A DNA stretch of 64,000 nucleotides. It comes from an uncultured Oscillospiraceae bacterium (GTDB lineage: Bacteria; Bacillota; Clostridia; Oscillospirales; Oscillospiraceae). Where the stretch lies: contig CANRNF010000002.1 of assembly GCA_947631865.1 (NCBI GenBank), positions 1 through 64,000 on the forward strand, read 5' to 3'. The translations under genes were made by a program, and so were the position numbers. Below the pieces are notes generated by a model. That model saw nothing but the letters and a program-made list of their open reading frames with translations, searched no databases and was not told where the DNA came from. Below, in pieces: positions 38,730 through 47,708 of this stretch (position 1 is the stretch's first letter; every line of letters starts with the position of its first letter).

Positions 38730-39572
38730 ATGAAGAAGATCATCGCCCTTGCGCTGGCGCTGGTGATGGCGCTGGCCCTGACCGTCCCCGCCCTGGCGGC
38801 GGAGGAGAAGCCTTCCATGAAGGTCGGCATGCTGGAGCTGCTGGCCCAGTCGGAGCAGGAGATCAACGACATCGAGGATGAGTACAGTACCACCGACGAG
38901 GCGGAGGCCCCGCTCAAGGAGAACGACGTTTCGCTCGTCTATTATCACAGCCTGGCCGAGCTGCTGATGGCCCTGGACGCCGGGTATATCGATCTGGCCC
39001 AGGCGGACGACCCCACGGTACAGTACGTCCTGTCCCGGAACGACGCCTATGCCGAGGAGCATCCCGAGATCGAGCATACGATAGCATACAGCATGCTCTT
39101 CCTGGAGGAGGATGGGTCGCTGCGCGACAGCTTCAACGAGGCCATCACCGCCATGAAGGACGACGGCACCCTGGATGATCTGGCCGCGGAATACATCGAC
39201 GGCGTGATCGCCGGCGAGGACCCGGCTCCCGTGGCGTTCCCCACCTTTGACGGCGCCGAGACCGTCACCGTGGCCGTGACCGGCGACGTGCCTCCCATGG
39301 ACTACGCGGACGACACCGGCCACGCCGCCGGCTTCAACACCGCCGTGCTGGCCGAGATCGCCCAGCGGTTGGAGATCAACATCGAGCTGGTCCAGGTGGA
39401 CAGCGGCGCCCGTGCCCTGGCCCTTTCCAGCGGCCGCGCCGACGCGGCCTTCTGGGCCCGGTCCGCTGCCGCTGACCCCGTCATTGAAGGGCTGGATATC
39501 CCCGAGGGCACCATCACCAGCGAGTCCTATTACTCCGCCGTGCAGTGCTCCCTTGTGCTGGCCGCCGAGTAA
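38730..39572 (+). CDS. Secreted solute-binding-like protein, paralog 3
   Basis: Tandem paralog. Confidence 0.87.
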   Translation: MKKIIALALALVMALALTVPALAAEEKPSMKVGMLELLAQSEQEINDIEDEYSTTDEAEAPLKENDVSLVYYHSLAELLMALDAGYIDLAQADDPTVQYVLSRNDAYAEEHPEIEHTIAYSMLFLEEDGSLRDSFNEAITAMKDDGTLDDLAAEYIDGVIAGEDPAPVAFPTFDGAETVTVAVTGDVPPMDYADDTGHAAGFNTAVLAEIAQRLEINIELVQVDSGARALALSSGRADAAFWARSAAADPVIEGLDIPEGTITSESYYSAVQCSLVLAAE

Positions 39573-39581
39573 TACATTAGA

Positions 39582-39608
39582 GGCCCGGCGGTCTCCCGCC
39601 GGGCCTTT
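39582..39608 (+). terminator. Strong hairpin plus T-run between paralogs 3 and 4
   Basis: GGCCCGGCGG-TCTC-CCGCCGGGCC-TTT. Confidence 0.7.
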
Positions 39609-39640
39609 GAGGGAAACACTTTCAAAAGGAGTCCTGTAAC

Positions 39641-40480
39641 ATGAAAAAGATCATCGCCCTCGCGCTGGCGCTGGTGACGGCGCTGGCCCTGACCGTCCCC
39701 GCCCTGGCCGCGGGAGAGGGGTCCGAAATGCGGTTCGGTATGCTCACGAACCTGACGTTGAGCGAGGAAGAATTAAACGAAGTGACCGACAGGATCAAAA
39801 CAGAGGAGCCTGACAGCAGGTTCCCTATGCTCAAAGAGTATGATGTGGAGACCGCTTATTATCATAGCCTTTCCGAGCTGCTGATGGCCCTGGACGCCGG
39901 ATATATCCAGCTCGCCGTAGTCGACGAGCCAACGGTGCAGTACGTCCTGTCCCGGAACGACGCCTATGCCGAGTTCCAGCCCCTGGCAGATCAGCCGATA
40001 GCGTATAGCATGCTCTTCCTGGAGGAGGACGCAGAACTCTGCGACAGCTTCAACGAGGCCATCAAGGCCATGGAGGACGACGGCACCCTGGACGCTTTGG
40101 TGGAGACCTATATCGACGGCGTGGTCGCCGGGGAGGACCCGGAGGCCGTGGCGTTTCCCGCCTTTGAGGGTGCCGAGACCGTCACCGTGGCCGTGACCGG
40201 CGACGTGCCCCCCATGGACTACGTGGATGACGCCGGCGACGCCGCCGGCTTCAACACCGCCGTGCTGGCCGAGATCGCCCAGCGGCTGGGCGTGAACATC
40301 GAGCTGGTCCAGGTGGACAGCGGCGCCCGGACCCTGGCTCTTTCCAGCGGCCGTGCCGATGCAGTCTTCTGGGTCAAGAAGCATATCTCCAGTGATACGA
40401 GCGAAGCCCCTGAGGGCACGGTGGAAAGCGAACCCTATTATACCACCCAGCTTTGCGATCTGGCGCTGAGCGCGGAGTAA
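39641..40480 (+). CDS. Secreted solute-binding-like protein, paralog 4
   Basis: Tandem paralog, most diverged N-terminal half. Confidence 0.85.
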   Translation: MKKIIALALALVTALALTVPALAAGEGSEMRFGMLTNLTLSEEELNEVTDRIKTEEPDSRFPMLKEYDVETAYYHSLSELLMALDAGYIQLAVVDEPTVQYVLSRNDAYAEFQPLADQPIAYSMLFLEEDAELCDSFNEAIKAMEDDGTLDALVETYIDGVVAGEDPEAVAFPAFEGAETVTVAVTGDVPPMDYVDDAGDAAGFNTAVLAEIAQRLGVNIELVQVDSGARTLALSSGRADAVFWVKKHISSDTSEAPEGTVESEPYYTTQLCDLALSAE

Positions 40481-40484
40481 AGCC

Positions 40485-41159
40485 ATGGGCTTTATTGAGA
40501 ACTTTCAGAATATCCTGCTTTCCGGCAAGAACGCCGCCACCCTGGCGGCGGGCCTGTGGATGACGCTGAAGATCTCGGCGCTGTCCGTCATAGCGGGCAC
40601 GCTGCTGGGGGCGCTGCTGTGCAAGCTCCGGACGGGCCGGTTCAAGCCCCTCCGGGGCCTGGCGGCGCTGTACATATCCATCGCCCGGGGCACGCCGGTG
40701 CTGATGCTGCTGATGCTGATGTACTATGTGGTGTTCGCCCGGGCGAAGGTTCCCGCCTACATCGTGGCGGTGACGGCATTCTCCCTCAACGTGGCGGCCT
40801 ATATGGCCGAGGTCATGCGCACGGCGCTGATGGGCGTGGACCCCGGCGAGGTGGAGGCGGCCCGGACCCTGGGCCTCAGCCGGTGGCAGGCGTTTTTCCA
40901 CGTGACTCTGCCCCAGGCGGTGGTCATGGCGAAGCCCACCTATCAGTCCACTATCATCAACCTGATCCAGTGGACCAGCGTGGTGGGCTATGTGACCATC
41001 ACGGACCTCACCCGCGTGGTGAACAACATCTCTGCCCGGACCATGCAGCCGCTGTTCATGATCCTGGTGGGCATGGCCCTGTATCTGGGCCTGTCCTACC
41101 TGGTGACCGGCATTTTCTGCCTCACCGGCCGGAAGAACGATAAAAAACAGAACGCATGA
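40485..41159 (+). CDS. Amino acid ABC transporter permease (HisM/GlnP type)
   Basis: ARGTPVLMLLMLMYYVVF...EVEAARTLGLSRWQAFFHVTLPQA EAA loop. Confidence 0.92.
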   Translation: MGFIENFQNILLSGKNAATLAAGLWMTLKISALSVIAGTLLGALLCKLRTGRFKPLRGLAALYISIARGTPVLMLLMLMYYVVFARAKVPAYIVAVTAFSLNVAAYMAEVMRTALMGVDPGEVEAARTLGLSRWQAFFHVTLPQAVVMAKPTYQSTIINLIQWTSVVGYVTITDLTRVVNNISARTMQPLFMILVGMALYLGLSYLVTGIFCLTGRKNDKKQNA

Positions 41160-41240
41160 CCCGGGACCGCCCCGGTCCAGGCCGGCGGCCGGAAAACAAA
41201 GGATACGAAAAAGGATTATTTTAGAGGAGGATCACAAAAA

Positions 41241-42428
41241 ATGAAAAAGCTGTTAGCTGTCATCCTGAGCGCGGTGCTCATGCTGGGCGCCTGCGCCTTT
41301 ACGGAAGGCCCGGCGGCCGGCACCTGCTACTGCCTGTCCGGCATCTCCGTGGTGGCGGGGGAGACGAACATCGACCTGTCCGACGTGGAGATCGGCGTGG
41401 ACGTGATGGAGGGCGAGCCGGGCGCCGTGGTGGTGCACGTGGACAACGGCGAAGAGCATGTCTGCGAGATCGGAGTCACCCAGATAGACGGCCTGTACAT
41501 CATCCATCTCGACAGCCCCACCCTTGGCCACAAGGACTATGCCATCGACCCGGTCCTGGAGCTGTCCGAAGACCTGGACGATCTGCGCGACGCGCTGATC
41601 GAGAAGCTGCAGGGCATGGACACCCAGGCGGCGGCCCAGAGCATCTTTGACTTCTTTGACCGCGCGGAGGCGGCCGCGGTGCAGGCTGCCGAGGCCCCTG
41701 AGGTCACGGAGGCTCCCGTGGAGACCGCCGTACCCGAGGTCGTCATGAGCGGCGACATCACGGAGATACTGGAGGACAGCATCAATCCCGTGAGGACCGT
41801 CACCATCGACGAGGATATCACCGACGAGGATACCGGCGAGCTGCTGGTGCCCGCGGGTGACTATAAGGTGTCTTCCTTCACCGTGGATAAGGAGATCGTG
41901 CGCAGGCTGCTGGGCAATATGACCCTGAACGGCGCGCCTATCCCGAACGCCGAGATGCTGCTGGACGAGAACGCGGACGCCCAGCTGGTGGGCGCCATCT
42001 ATGAAGGCCTGGACGATCCGGGAGCCGGCCTTGGCTATATGTTTATCACTGCTTCCGACGACGAGACCATGGGCTATAACGGCCTGTACTATATCCTGTC
42101 CACCGACGAGGACGGCAAGACTCTCGCCTTTGATATCCTCGGCGGCACCGGCGAGAGCAAAATGGAGGTGCAGTTCGCCCTGAACGAGCACACCGTCGAG
42201 CACACGACCTTCGGTCCTGACGCTGTCGACATGGACAATATCATCAACGTCAGCGAGCTGGTCGCCGCCGGCGAGGAGAACCCGCTGCTGCCGGATCTGC
42301 AGGTGCTGCTGGGCGACGCCATCGCGGCGGCCCTCGCCCCCATGGCGGCGCAGTTCCCCATGGATGAGTTCTCCGTGGATGAGTTTTCTATGGATGATTT
42401 CCCCATGGAGGAAGTCCCCGCGGAATAA
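41241..42428 (+). CDS. Uncharacterized lipoprotein
   Basis: MKKLLAVILSAVLMLGAC lipobox; C-terminal FPMDEFSVDEFSMDDFPMEE repeats. Confidence 0.75.
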   Translation: MKKLLAVILSAVLMLGACAFTEGPAAGTCYCLSGISVVAGETNIDLSDVEIGVDVMEGEPGAVVVHVDNGEEHVCEIGVTQIDGLYIIHLDSPTLGHKDYAIDPVLELSEDLDDLRDALIEKLQGMDTQAAAQSIFDFFDRAEAAAVQAAEAPEVTEAPVETAVPEVVMSGDITEILEDSINPVRTVTIDEDITDEDTGELLVPAGDYKVSSFTVDKEIVRRLLGNMTLNGAPIPNAEMLLDENADAQLVGAIYEGLDDPGAGLGYMFITASDDETMGYNGLYYILSTDEDGKTLAFDILGGTGESKMEVQFALNEHTVEHTTFGPDAVDMDNIINVSELVAAGEENPLLPDLQVLLGDAIAAALAPMAAQFPMDEFSVDEFSMDDFPMEEVPAE

Positions 42429-42533
42429 GCGCGTAAAGTCTTTTCGTGTGCGGCGGCCCGGGTCTGCGATCCCGGCCGCCGCATATGCTCCGGCGGGACG
42501 TATAAGCAACAAATTATCATGAGGAGAAACCAA

Positions 42534-44285
42534 ATGAAATATCTGAAGAAGCTCGTGACCGTGCTCCTTGTGGCGGCGCTGGTGGTCTCCCTGGGCGGCA
42601 GCGCCCTGGCCTGCACCACCATCGCGGCCGGCAAGGACGCCACCGCCGACGGCTCCGTTTTGGTCGCCCATACCTGCGACGGCTGGTACGACCACCGCAT
42701 CCAGATCGTGGAGGGCGGTACCCACGAAGAGGGCGAGATGGTCGATATCTATAACGACCCCTGCGCCGATACCAGAGCGGTCCCTGAGTTAGTCGGCCAG
42801 ATCCCGCAGGCCCCCGAGACCTATACCTACTTCAACATCGCGTATCCCTTCATGAACGAGAAGGGCGTCGTCATCAGCGAGTTCACCTGGGGCGGCACCG
42901 ATGAGGTTTTCTGCCCTAACGGTATGATGGTCATCGCGAACCTGGAGCAGATCGGCCTGGCCCGCGCCGCCACCGCCAGGGAGTGCGTGCAGGTCATGGG
43001 CGAGTTCGCCGAGCAGTATGGCTACTGCGACGGCGGCGAGTGCCTGCTGGTCGCCGACAACAACGAGGTGTGGATCTTCGAGATCTGCGGCGGCGGCCCG
43101 CAGTGGACGGCCGACAGCGGCGCGCCCGGCGCCCACTGGGCTGCCCGCCGGCTGCCCGACGACCAGGTCTTTGTCGGCGCCAACCGCTCCCGCATGGGCG
43201 TGATCGACTTTGACGATCCCGACAACTTCATGTGGTCCACCGACATCACCGCCCTGCCCGAGCAGCTCGGCTGGTGGAAGGAAGGGGAGGAGTTCAATTA
43301 TTCCAAGCTCTTCAATCCCGAGCCCTATGGCTATGAGTTCTATGCCAGCCGCCGTGAGTGGCGCGCGTTCAGCCTGCTGGCGCCCTCCCAGGACTTCCAG
43401 GTCCTCGGCCGCCAGGATCACTATGACTTCTCCATCACGCCCGACGAGCCTGTGACCGTCCAGAACATCATGGACATCTACAGCGACCACCTGGAAGGCA
43501 CCGAATATGACTTGACCCAGGGCTTGGCCGCCGGCCCGTTCCATGACCCCACCCGCTGGCAGGGCGGCGCCAAGCCCGAGGCCGCGGCTGAGGAGGACTG
43601 GGAGCGCGCGATCGCCCAGTACCGCTGCAGCTACAGCTTCGTTGCCGAGCTCCGTCCCGACCTGCCGGGCGAGATCGGCAGCCTCATGTGGTTCGGCGAG
43701 GACGCCCCCGACACCACCGTTTACGTGCCTATATACGCCGGCACCACCGAGGTGCCCGCGGAGTGGTCCACCGGCGACCGCTACCACTTCGATCCCAGCT
43801 GCGCCTGGTGGGCCTTCAACTTTGTGAACAACTGGGCCAACCTCCGCTGGGACGCCATGTATGCCGACATCCGCGCCGAGAAGGCCAAGTATGAGGACGA
43901 GTTCTTCGCCAGCCACGCCGATGTGGAGGCCGAGGCTCTCGAACTCTACAACGCCGGCGACATCGACGGCGCCAGGGCCGTGCTGACCGAGTATGTCAAC
44001 GACAACATGAACAAGGTCAACGAGGGCTGGTGGGACTTCGCCTGGACGCTGGTCGGCCGCTATCAGGACGGCATGGTCGTGGGCGACGGCTACGGCGGCA
44101 GCGCCGGGGCCTCCGATTATCCCAGCGAATGGATGGAGGAGGTCGGCCGCAATCAGGTCGGCGCGGCCGCAGGCGGCAACGCCGGTGACGATTACGAGAC
44201 CCCCGGGTATCCCACCGATTGGCTGGAAGCGGTCGGCTATGGTCAGACCAGCCTCGCCGACAAGGCCGATTTGGGCATCGAGTGA
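42534..44285 (+). CDS. Secreted C69-family dipeptidase
   Basis: Signal peptide ending SALA-CTTIAAGKDATADGSVLVAHTCDG (Ntn Cys after cleavage). Confidence 0.88.
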   Translation: MKYLKKLVTVLLVAALVVSLGGSALACTTIAAGKDATADGSVLVAHTCDGWYDHRIQIVEGGTHEEGEMVDIYNDPCADTRAVPELVGQIPQAPETYTYFNIAYPFMNEKGVVISEFTWGGTDEVFCPNGMMVIANLEQIGLARAATARECVQVMGEFAEQYGYCDGGECLLVADNNEVWIFEICGGGPQWTADSGAPGAHWAARRLPDDQVFVGANRSRMGVIDFDDPDNFMWSTDITALPEQLGWWKEGEEFNYSKLFNPEPYGYEFYASRREWRAFSLLAPSQDFQVLGRQDHYDFSITPDEPVTVQNIMDIYSDHLEGTEYDLTQGLAAGPFHDPTRWQGGAKPEAAAEEDWERAIAQYRCSYSFVAELRPDLPGEIGSLMWFGEDAPDTTVYVPIYAGTTEVPAEWSTGDRYHFDPSCAWWAFNFVNNWANLRWDAMYADIRAEKAKYEDEFFASHADVEAEALELYNAGDIDGARAVLTEYVNDNMNKVNEGWWDFAWTLVGRYQDGMVVGDGYGGSAGASDYPSEWMEEVGRNQVGAAAGGNAGDDYETPGYPTDWLEAVGYGQTSLADKADLGIE

Positions 44286-44413
44286 TCGGGACCTGACTAC
44301 AGAGACGGCTGCCTTCCCAGAACGGGAAGGCAGTCTGCCGGGGATTGCGGGCGAGGGGGATTTGGTATATACTGCTGTCATAACGAGCATTTGACGGCGG
44401 AGGTGACGGCAGC

Positions 44414-45226
44414 GTGTTCCCCTTTATGAGATTTGACCGGCCGGGTCCGGGCGTGGACCCAAACGCGCCCCGCAAAAAGGGCTTTGCCCGCTGGAGAGAG
44501 ATAGCCGGGCGGGACTTCGGGGCGTTCTGGATCAGCGGCCTTGTGGCTTTCGTGGCCATGATCCCCTGGTTTTTCGGCATGTACTTTTCCGTGAACAGCC
44601 ATCTGCTGCTGGTGCTGATCGCCGTATGCATCCTGGGCGGGATGCTGGCCAGCCCCTTCTGGAGCGCGTTGATGGACATGCTGCTGCGGAGCCTGCGGGA
44701 CGAGCCGCTGATGTTCTCCTATAACTGGCGGGACGCCCTGCGGAAAAACGGCCGGCAGAGCCTGCTTCCGGGAGCTCTGTGTGCGCTGGTGTTCGGGCTG
44801 CAGTACTTTATCTTCCGCCACGTGGCCCCCGGCGGGTCGGGGATGCTCATCCTGGTCCTGCTGCTGGCTGGAACGGTGCTCACTACCGGCTTTTTTCTGT
44901 GGATGTGGGCGCTGATACCGCTGTTCGACCAGCCCTTTCCCGTGCTCGCTAAAAACGCCCTGTTCCTGACGCTGGGACACTTGCTCCCCACCCTGGGGGC
45001 GGCGCTTCTGTGCCTTGTCTATCTCGCGCTGGTGATGGTCTTTCTCCCGGTGAGCATGCTGGTGGTGGTCATCACCAACCTGTGGCTGCCCCTGTCCGGC
45101 GGGCTCATGGTGATTTACGCCCATCTTGACAAGGCCTTCGATCTGGAAAACGCCATCCGCGCCCTGCATGAACAGCGCGCCGAGGAATACGCTGCCAGAG
45201 CGAAGGAAGACGAACCGAAAGAATAA
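44414..45226 (+). CDS. Multi-TM membrane protein (DUF624/YesL-like)
   Basis: GTG start, several hydrophobic TM segments. Confidence 0.6.
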   Translation: MFPFMRFDRPGPGVDPNAPRKKGFARWREIAGRDFGAFWISGLVAFVAMIPWFFGMYFSVNSHLLLVLIAVCILGGMLASPFWSALMDMLLRSLRDEPLMFSYNWRDALRKNGRQSLLPGALCALVFGLQYFIFRHVAPGGSGMLILVLLLAGTVLTTGFFLWMWALIPLFDQPFPVLAKNALFLTLGHLLPTLGAALLCLVYLALVMVFLPVSMLVVVITNLWLPLSGGLMVIYAHLDKAFDLENAIRALHEQRAEEYAARAKEDEPKE

Positions 45227-45230
45227 AGGA

Positions 45231-45262
45231 AGGACCTCTTGTGTGCACACAAGAGGTCCTGA
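45231..45262. terminator. Bidirectional terminator palindrome between convergent genes
   Basis: aggacctcttgtgtgcacacaagaggtcct. Confidence 0.85.
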
Positions 45263-45263
45263 T

Positions 45264-45944
45264 TTAGTTTAGGGGCGTGGCGCCCTGGGTGAGAGCTGCC
45301 CACAGCTCGTCGATGGCCGCCGCGTATGCCGGGTCGGCCCGGCCTCCGGGGACGCACCGGCCGATATAGAGACCCTCTGGCAGCGCCTGACCGCCCAGGT
45401 CAAGGCCCGCCAGCACGGGGCAGTCCTTGACGGCGTAGACCATGTTCCGCCAGTTTGCCGCGTCGTAGGCGTTCTCCTCGCCGGGGGCGGTGCCGTCCAG
45501 ATAGCATAGCGCGCCGATCCGGCGCTGGAAGCCCTCCGGGTCCTCCAGGAGGAACAGATTTGCCCCGCCGGCGTCATAGATGAAGCCGGTCATGAGGGTG
45601 ATACCTGCCATCTGGGCGTTCATGTCCGCCGGGGCAGCGCCTTCCCGCAGGTCCACGGCGAACTGTTCCAGCGCCACCGTGACTTTGCCGTCCCCATCCC
45701 GGTCGGGGCAGAAGCCCTCCAGCGCCTTTGTGAGCGCGGCGGCGGTGTCCGGCGGCAGCTCCTGGACGGCCGCGCAGCCCACCCGCATATCCGGCTCCTT
45801 TTGGCCGAAAAACTGCGCGGCGCACACGGCGCCGATGGCGGCCAGGACCAGGATGAGCAGCACGATCTTCCAATGGTAATACCACCAGTTTTTGGCCCGC
45901 GCCCCGCGGGCGTTTTTCATGCCGTCAGGGCGATCAGATGGCAT
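45264..45944 (-). CDS. Uncharacterized single-TM protein
   Basis: MPSDRPDGMKN..WWYYHWKIVLLILVLAAIGAVCAAQFF N-terminal TM. Confidence 0.65.
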   Translation of the reverse strand: MPSDRPDGMKNARGARAKNWWYYHWKIVLLILVLAAIGAVCAAQFFGQKEPDMRVGCAAVQELPPDTAAALTKALEGFCPDRDGDGKVTVALEQFAVDLREGAAPADMNAQMAGITLMTGFIYDAGGANLFLLEDPEGFQRRIGALCYLDGTAPGEENAYDAANWRNMVYAVKDCPVLAGLDLGGQALPEGLYIGRCVPGGRADPAYAAAIDELWAALTQGATPLN

Positions 45945-45972
45945 AGACGCGCGCTCCTTTTCCTGGGATCGG

Positions 45973-47703
45973 TCACTCCGCACGGGAGGTGACAAGAGTT
46001 TCCAGTTCCACTGTGCCGGGCTGGATGTCATACCGCACCGCCGGGATGACGGTGTTGGGGCTGTAGAGGCTGGTATTGGGCCAGGCCTCCAGGACGACGC
46101 CCTCGCCGCCGCCCTCCTGGGAGAGGACACGGCAGGCGGCATGGCCGTTGCGGGCCTCAGCCTCGGCCCCATCCGCCCGCTGGGCGAAGCCGGGGGCGAA
46201 CTTGGGCACCGCGAAGCCGCAGTCATAGGCGGCGCAGGCGATGTCGCTCTCCACGGTATGGCGGCGGATGTGCCCGCCCTCGCAGGGGATGAGCTCCGTG
46301 GTGACGCGCACGCCGGGCATAGGCCGCCAGTCGCTGACCAGGCGGTCGGCATAGAGCCGAAAGCTCTCGCTGTGGCGGCGGACGAAGGTCCAGCCACCGT
46401 CCTTGCCCGGCAGCACAAAGGCCAGCATGCTGTCCGGCGCGGTCTGTTCTAAGTTTACATAACTTCTGCTAGCGGAGAAGCCGAAGCGGGTATTGTAGCA
46501 GAACTTGGCGTATTTTTCCGCGAACTGGCCGTGCTCGGAATATTCCACCTCACCGGCGGCGTAGGCGTTGAGCTGGCCGTCGGGCAGGCGCTGGAGCAGG
46601 AGCCCCGTGGAGGGCTGGGGGTATACGCCCGGGGCGGCGATGTCCGCCGGCAGCGGCGCGGCCTCGGCCCGCCAGAAGGGGTGATCCTCCGGCAGGGCCA
46701 GCAGCAGGAAGCTCTTCATGCCCCAGTAGGGGCTGCCGGGGGCGTTGTACCGCTCGGACATGTACAGGTCGGGATAGCAGTAGCCGATGGTGAGCACCCC
46801 GTCCCGGTCCAGGATGGGTCTCTCCAGCCACCACTGCAAGTTCCGCACGATGATGCCCTTCATCACGGGAAGGGGCAGGGGCTCCAGCCCCGCCCAGACG
46901 CAGGCGGAATAGAACGCGCACTGGCCGAACCGGTAGATGAGGCTCCGGCCGTAGGGGAGGGCGGCGCCGTTTTCATCGAACCAGGCGGCAAAGCTGACGC
47001 CGAATTCCATGGCCCGCCGGCGGTATATGGCCGCCCGCTCCGGGTCCTTTTCCGCCGCGAACACGCTGTAGAGGATGCCATAATATTGGAGCGCCCAGGG
47101 GATATAGTAGTCCTTCTGGGGCTTGACGTCCGCCGGACCGTCCGTATACCAGCCGTCGGAGACGTACCAATCGTCCATCTCCTGCAGGTCCTTTTCCACG
47201 GTCTCGCCGTCGAAGGGCATGCCCACCCGTTCCAGGGCCAGATTCACCAGCACCCGGAAGAACAGCCAGTTGCAGTGGGGGACGAAGTGCTCGTTGATGG
47301 AGTAGAGCCACCGGGCCAGGTCCCGCTTTGCCCCAACCTCCAGGGGCTCCCAGACGATCTGGGGCACCTCCAGGATGGCGCAGGCGATGGCGGCCATCTC
47401 CACGAAGCACTGGTCGTAGTCTTTCGTGTCCCCCCAGTATTCCGGGCCAGCCGGGTCCGTCCCGGCGGCCAGGCCCTTTTGGTAGACGGCCTCCATCTCC
47501 GGCCAGCGGCCGCCCCCCAGCCAGAAGGGGGCCAGAGCCCACAGAGGCCGGGAAAAGCCCTCCAGGCCGATGGCGGGTTTATCATAGGTGACGCCGGTCT
47601 CGCCCAGCATCAGCCGCGCCCCGCCGGGGGAATAGAGAGGGACCAGCGGGTCCAGCAGCTTATGCATCAGGGCGGCAAAGTCTTTTCTGTCGTTCAGCTT
47701 CAT
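45973..47703 (-). CDS. DUF2264 (GH154-like) protein
   Basis: MKLNDRKDFAALMHKLLDPLVPLYSPGGARLMLGETGVTYDKPAIGLEGFSRPLWALAPFWLGGG. Confidence 0.88.
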   Translation of the reverse strand: MKLNDRKDFAALMHKLLDPLVPLYSPGGARLMLGETGVTYDKPAIGLEGFSRPLWALAPFWLGGGRWPEMEAVYQKGLAAGTDPAGPEYWGDTKDYDQCFVEMAAIACAILEVPQIVWEPLEVGAKRDLARWLYSINEHFVPHCNWLFFRVLVNLALERVGMPFDGETVEKDLQEMDDWYVSDGWYTDGPADVKPQKDYYIPWALQYYGILYSVFAAEKDPERAAIYRRRAMEFGVSFAAWFDENGAALPYGRSLIYRFGQCAFYSACVWAGLEPLPLPVMKGIIVRNLQWWLERPILDRDGVLTIGYCYPDLYMSERYNAPGSPYWGMKSFLLLALPEDHPFWRAEAAPLPADIAAPGVYPQPSTGLLLQRLPDGQLNAYAAGEVEYSEHGQFAEKYAKFCYNTRFGFSASRSYVNLEQTAPDSMLAFVLPGKDGGWTFVRRHSESFRLYADRLVSDWRPMPGVRVTTELIPCEGGHIRRHTVESDIACAAYDCGFAVPKFAPGFAQRADGAEAEARNGHAACRVLSQEGGGEGVVLEAWPNTSLYSPNTVIPAVRYDIQPGTVELETLVTSRAE

Positions 47704-47708
47704 GGTGC

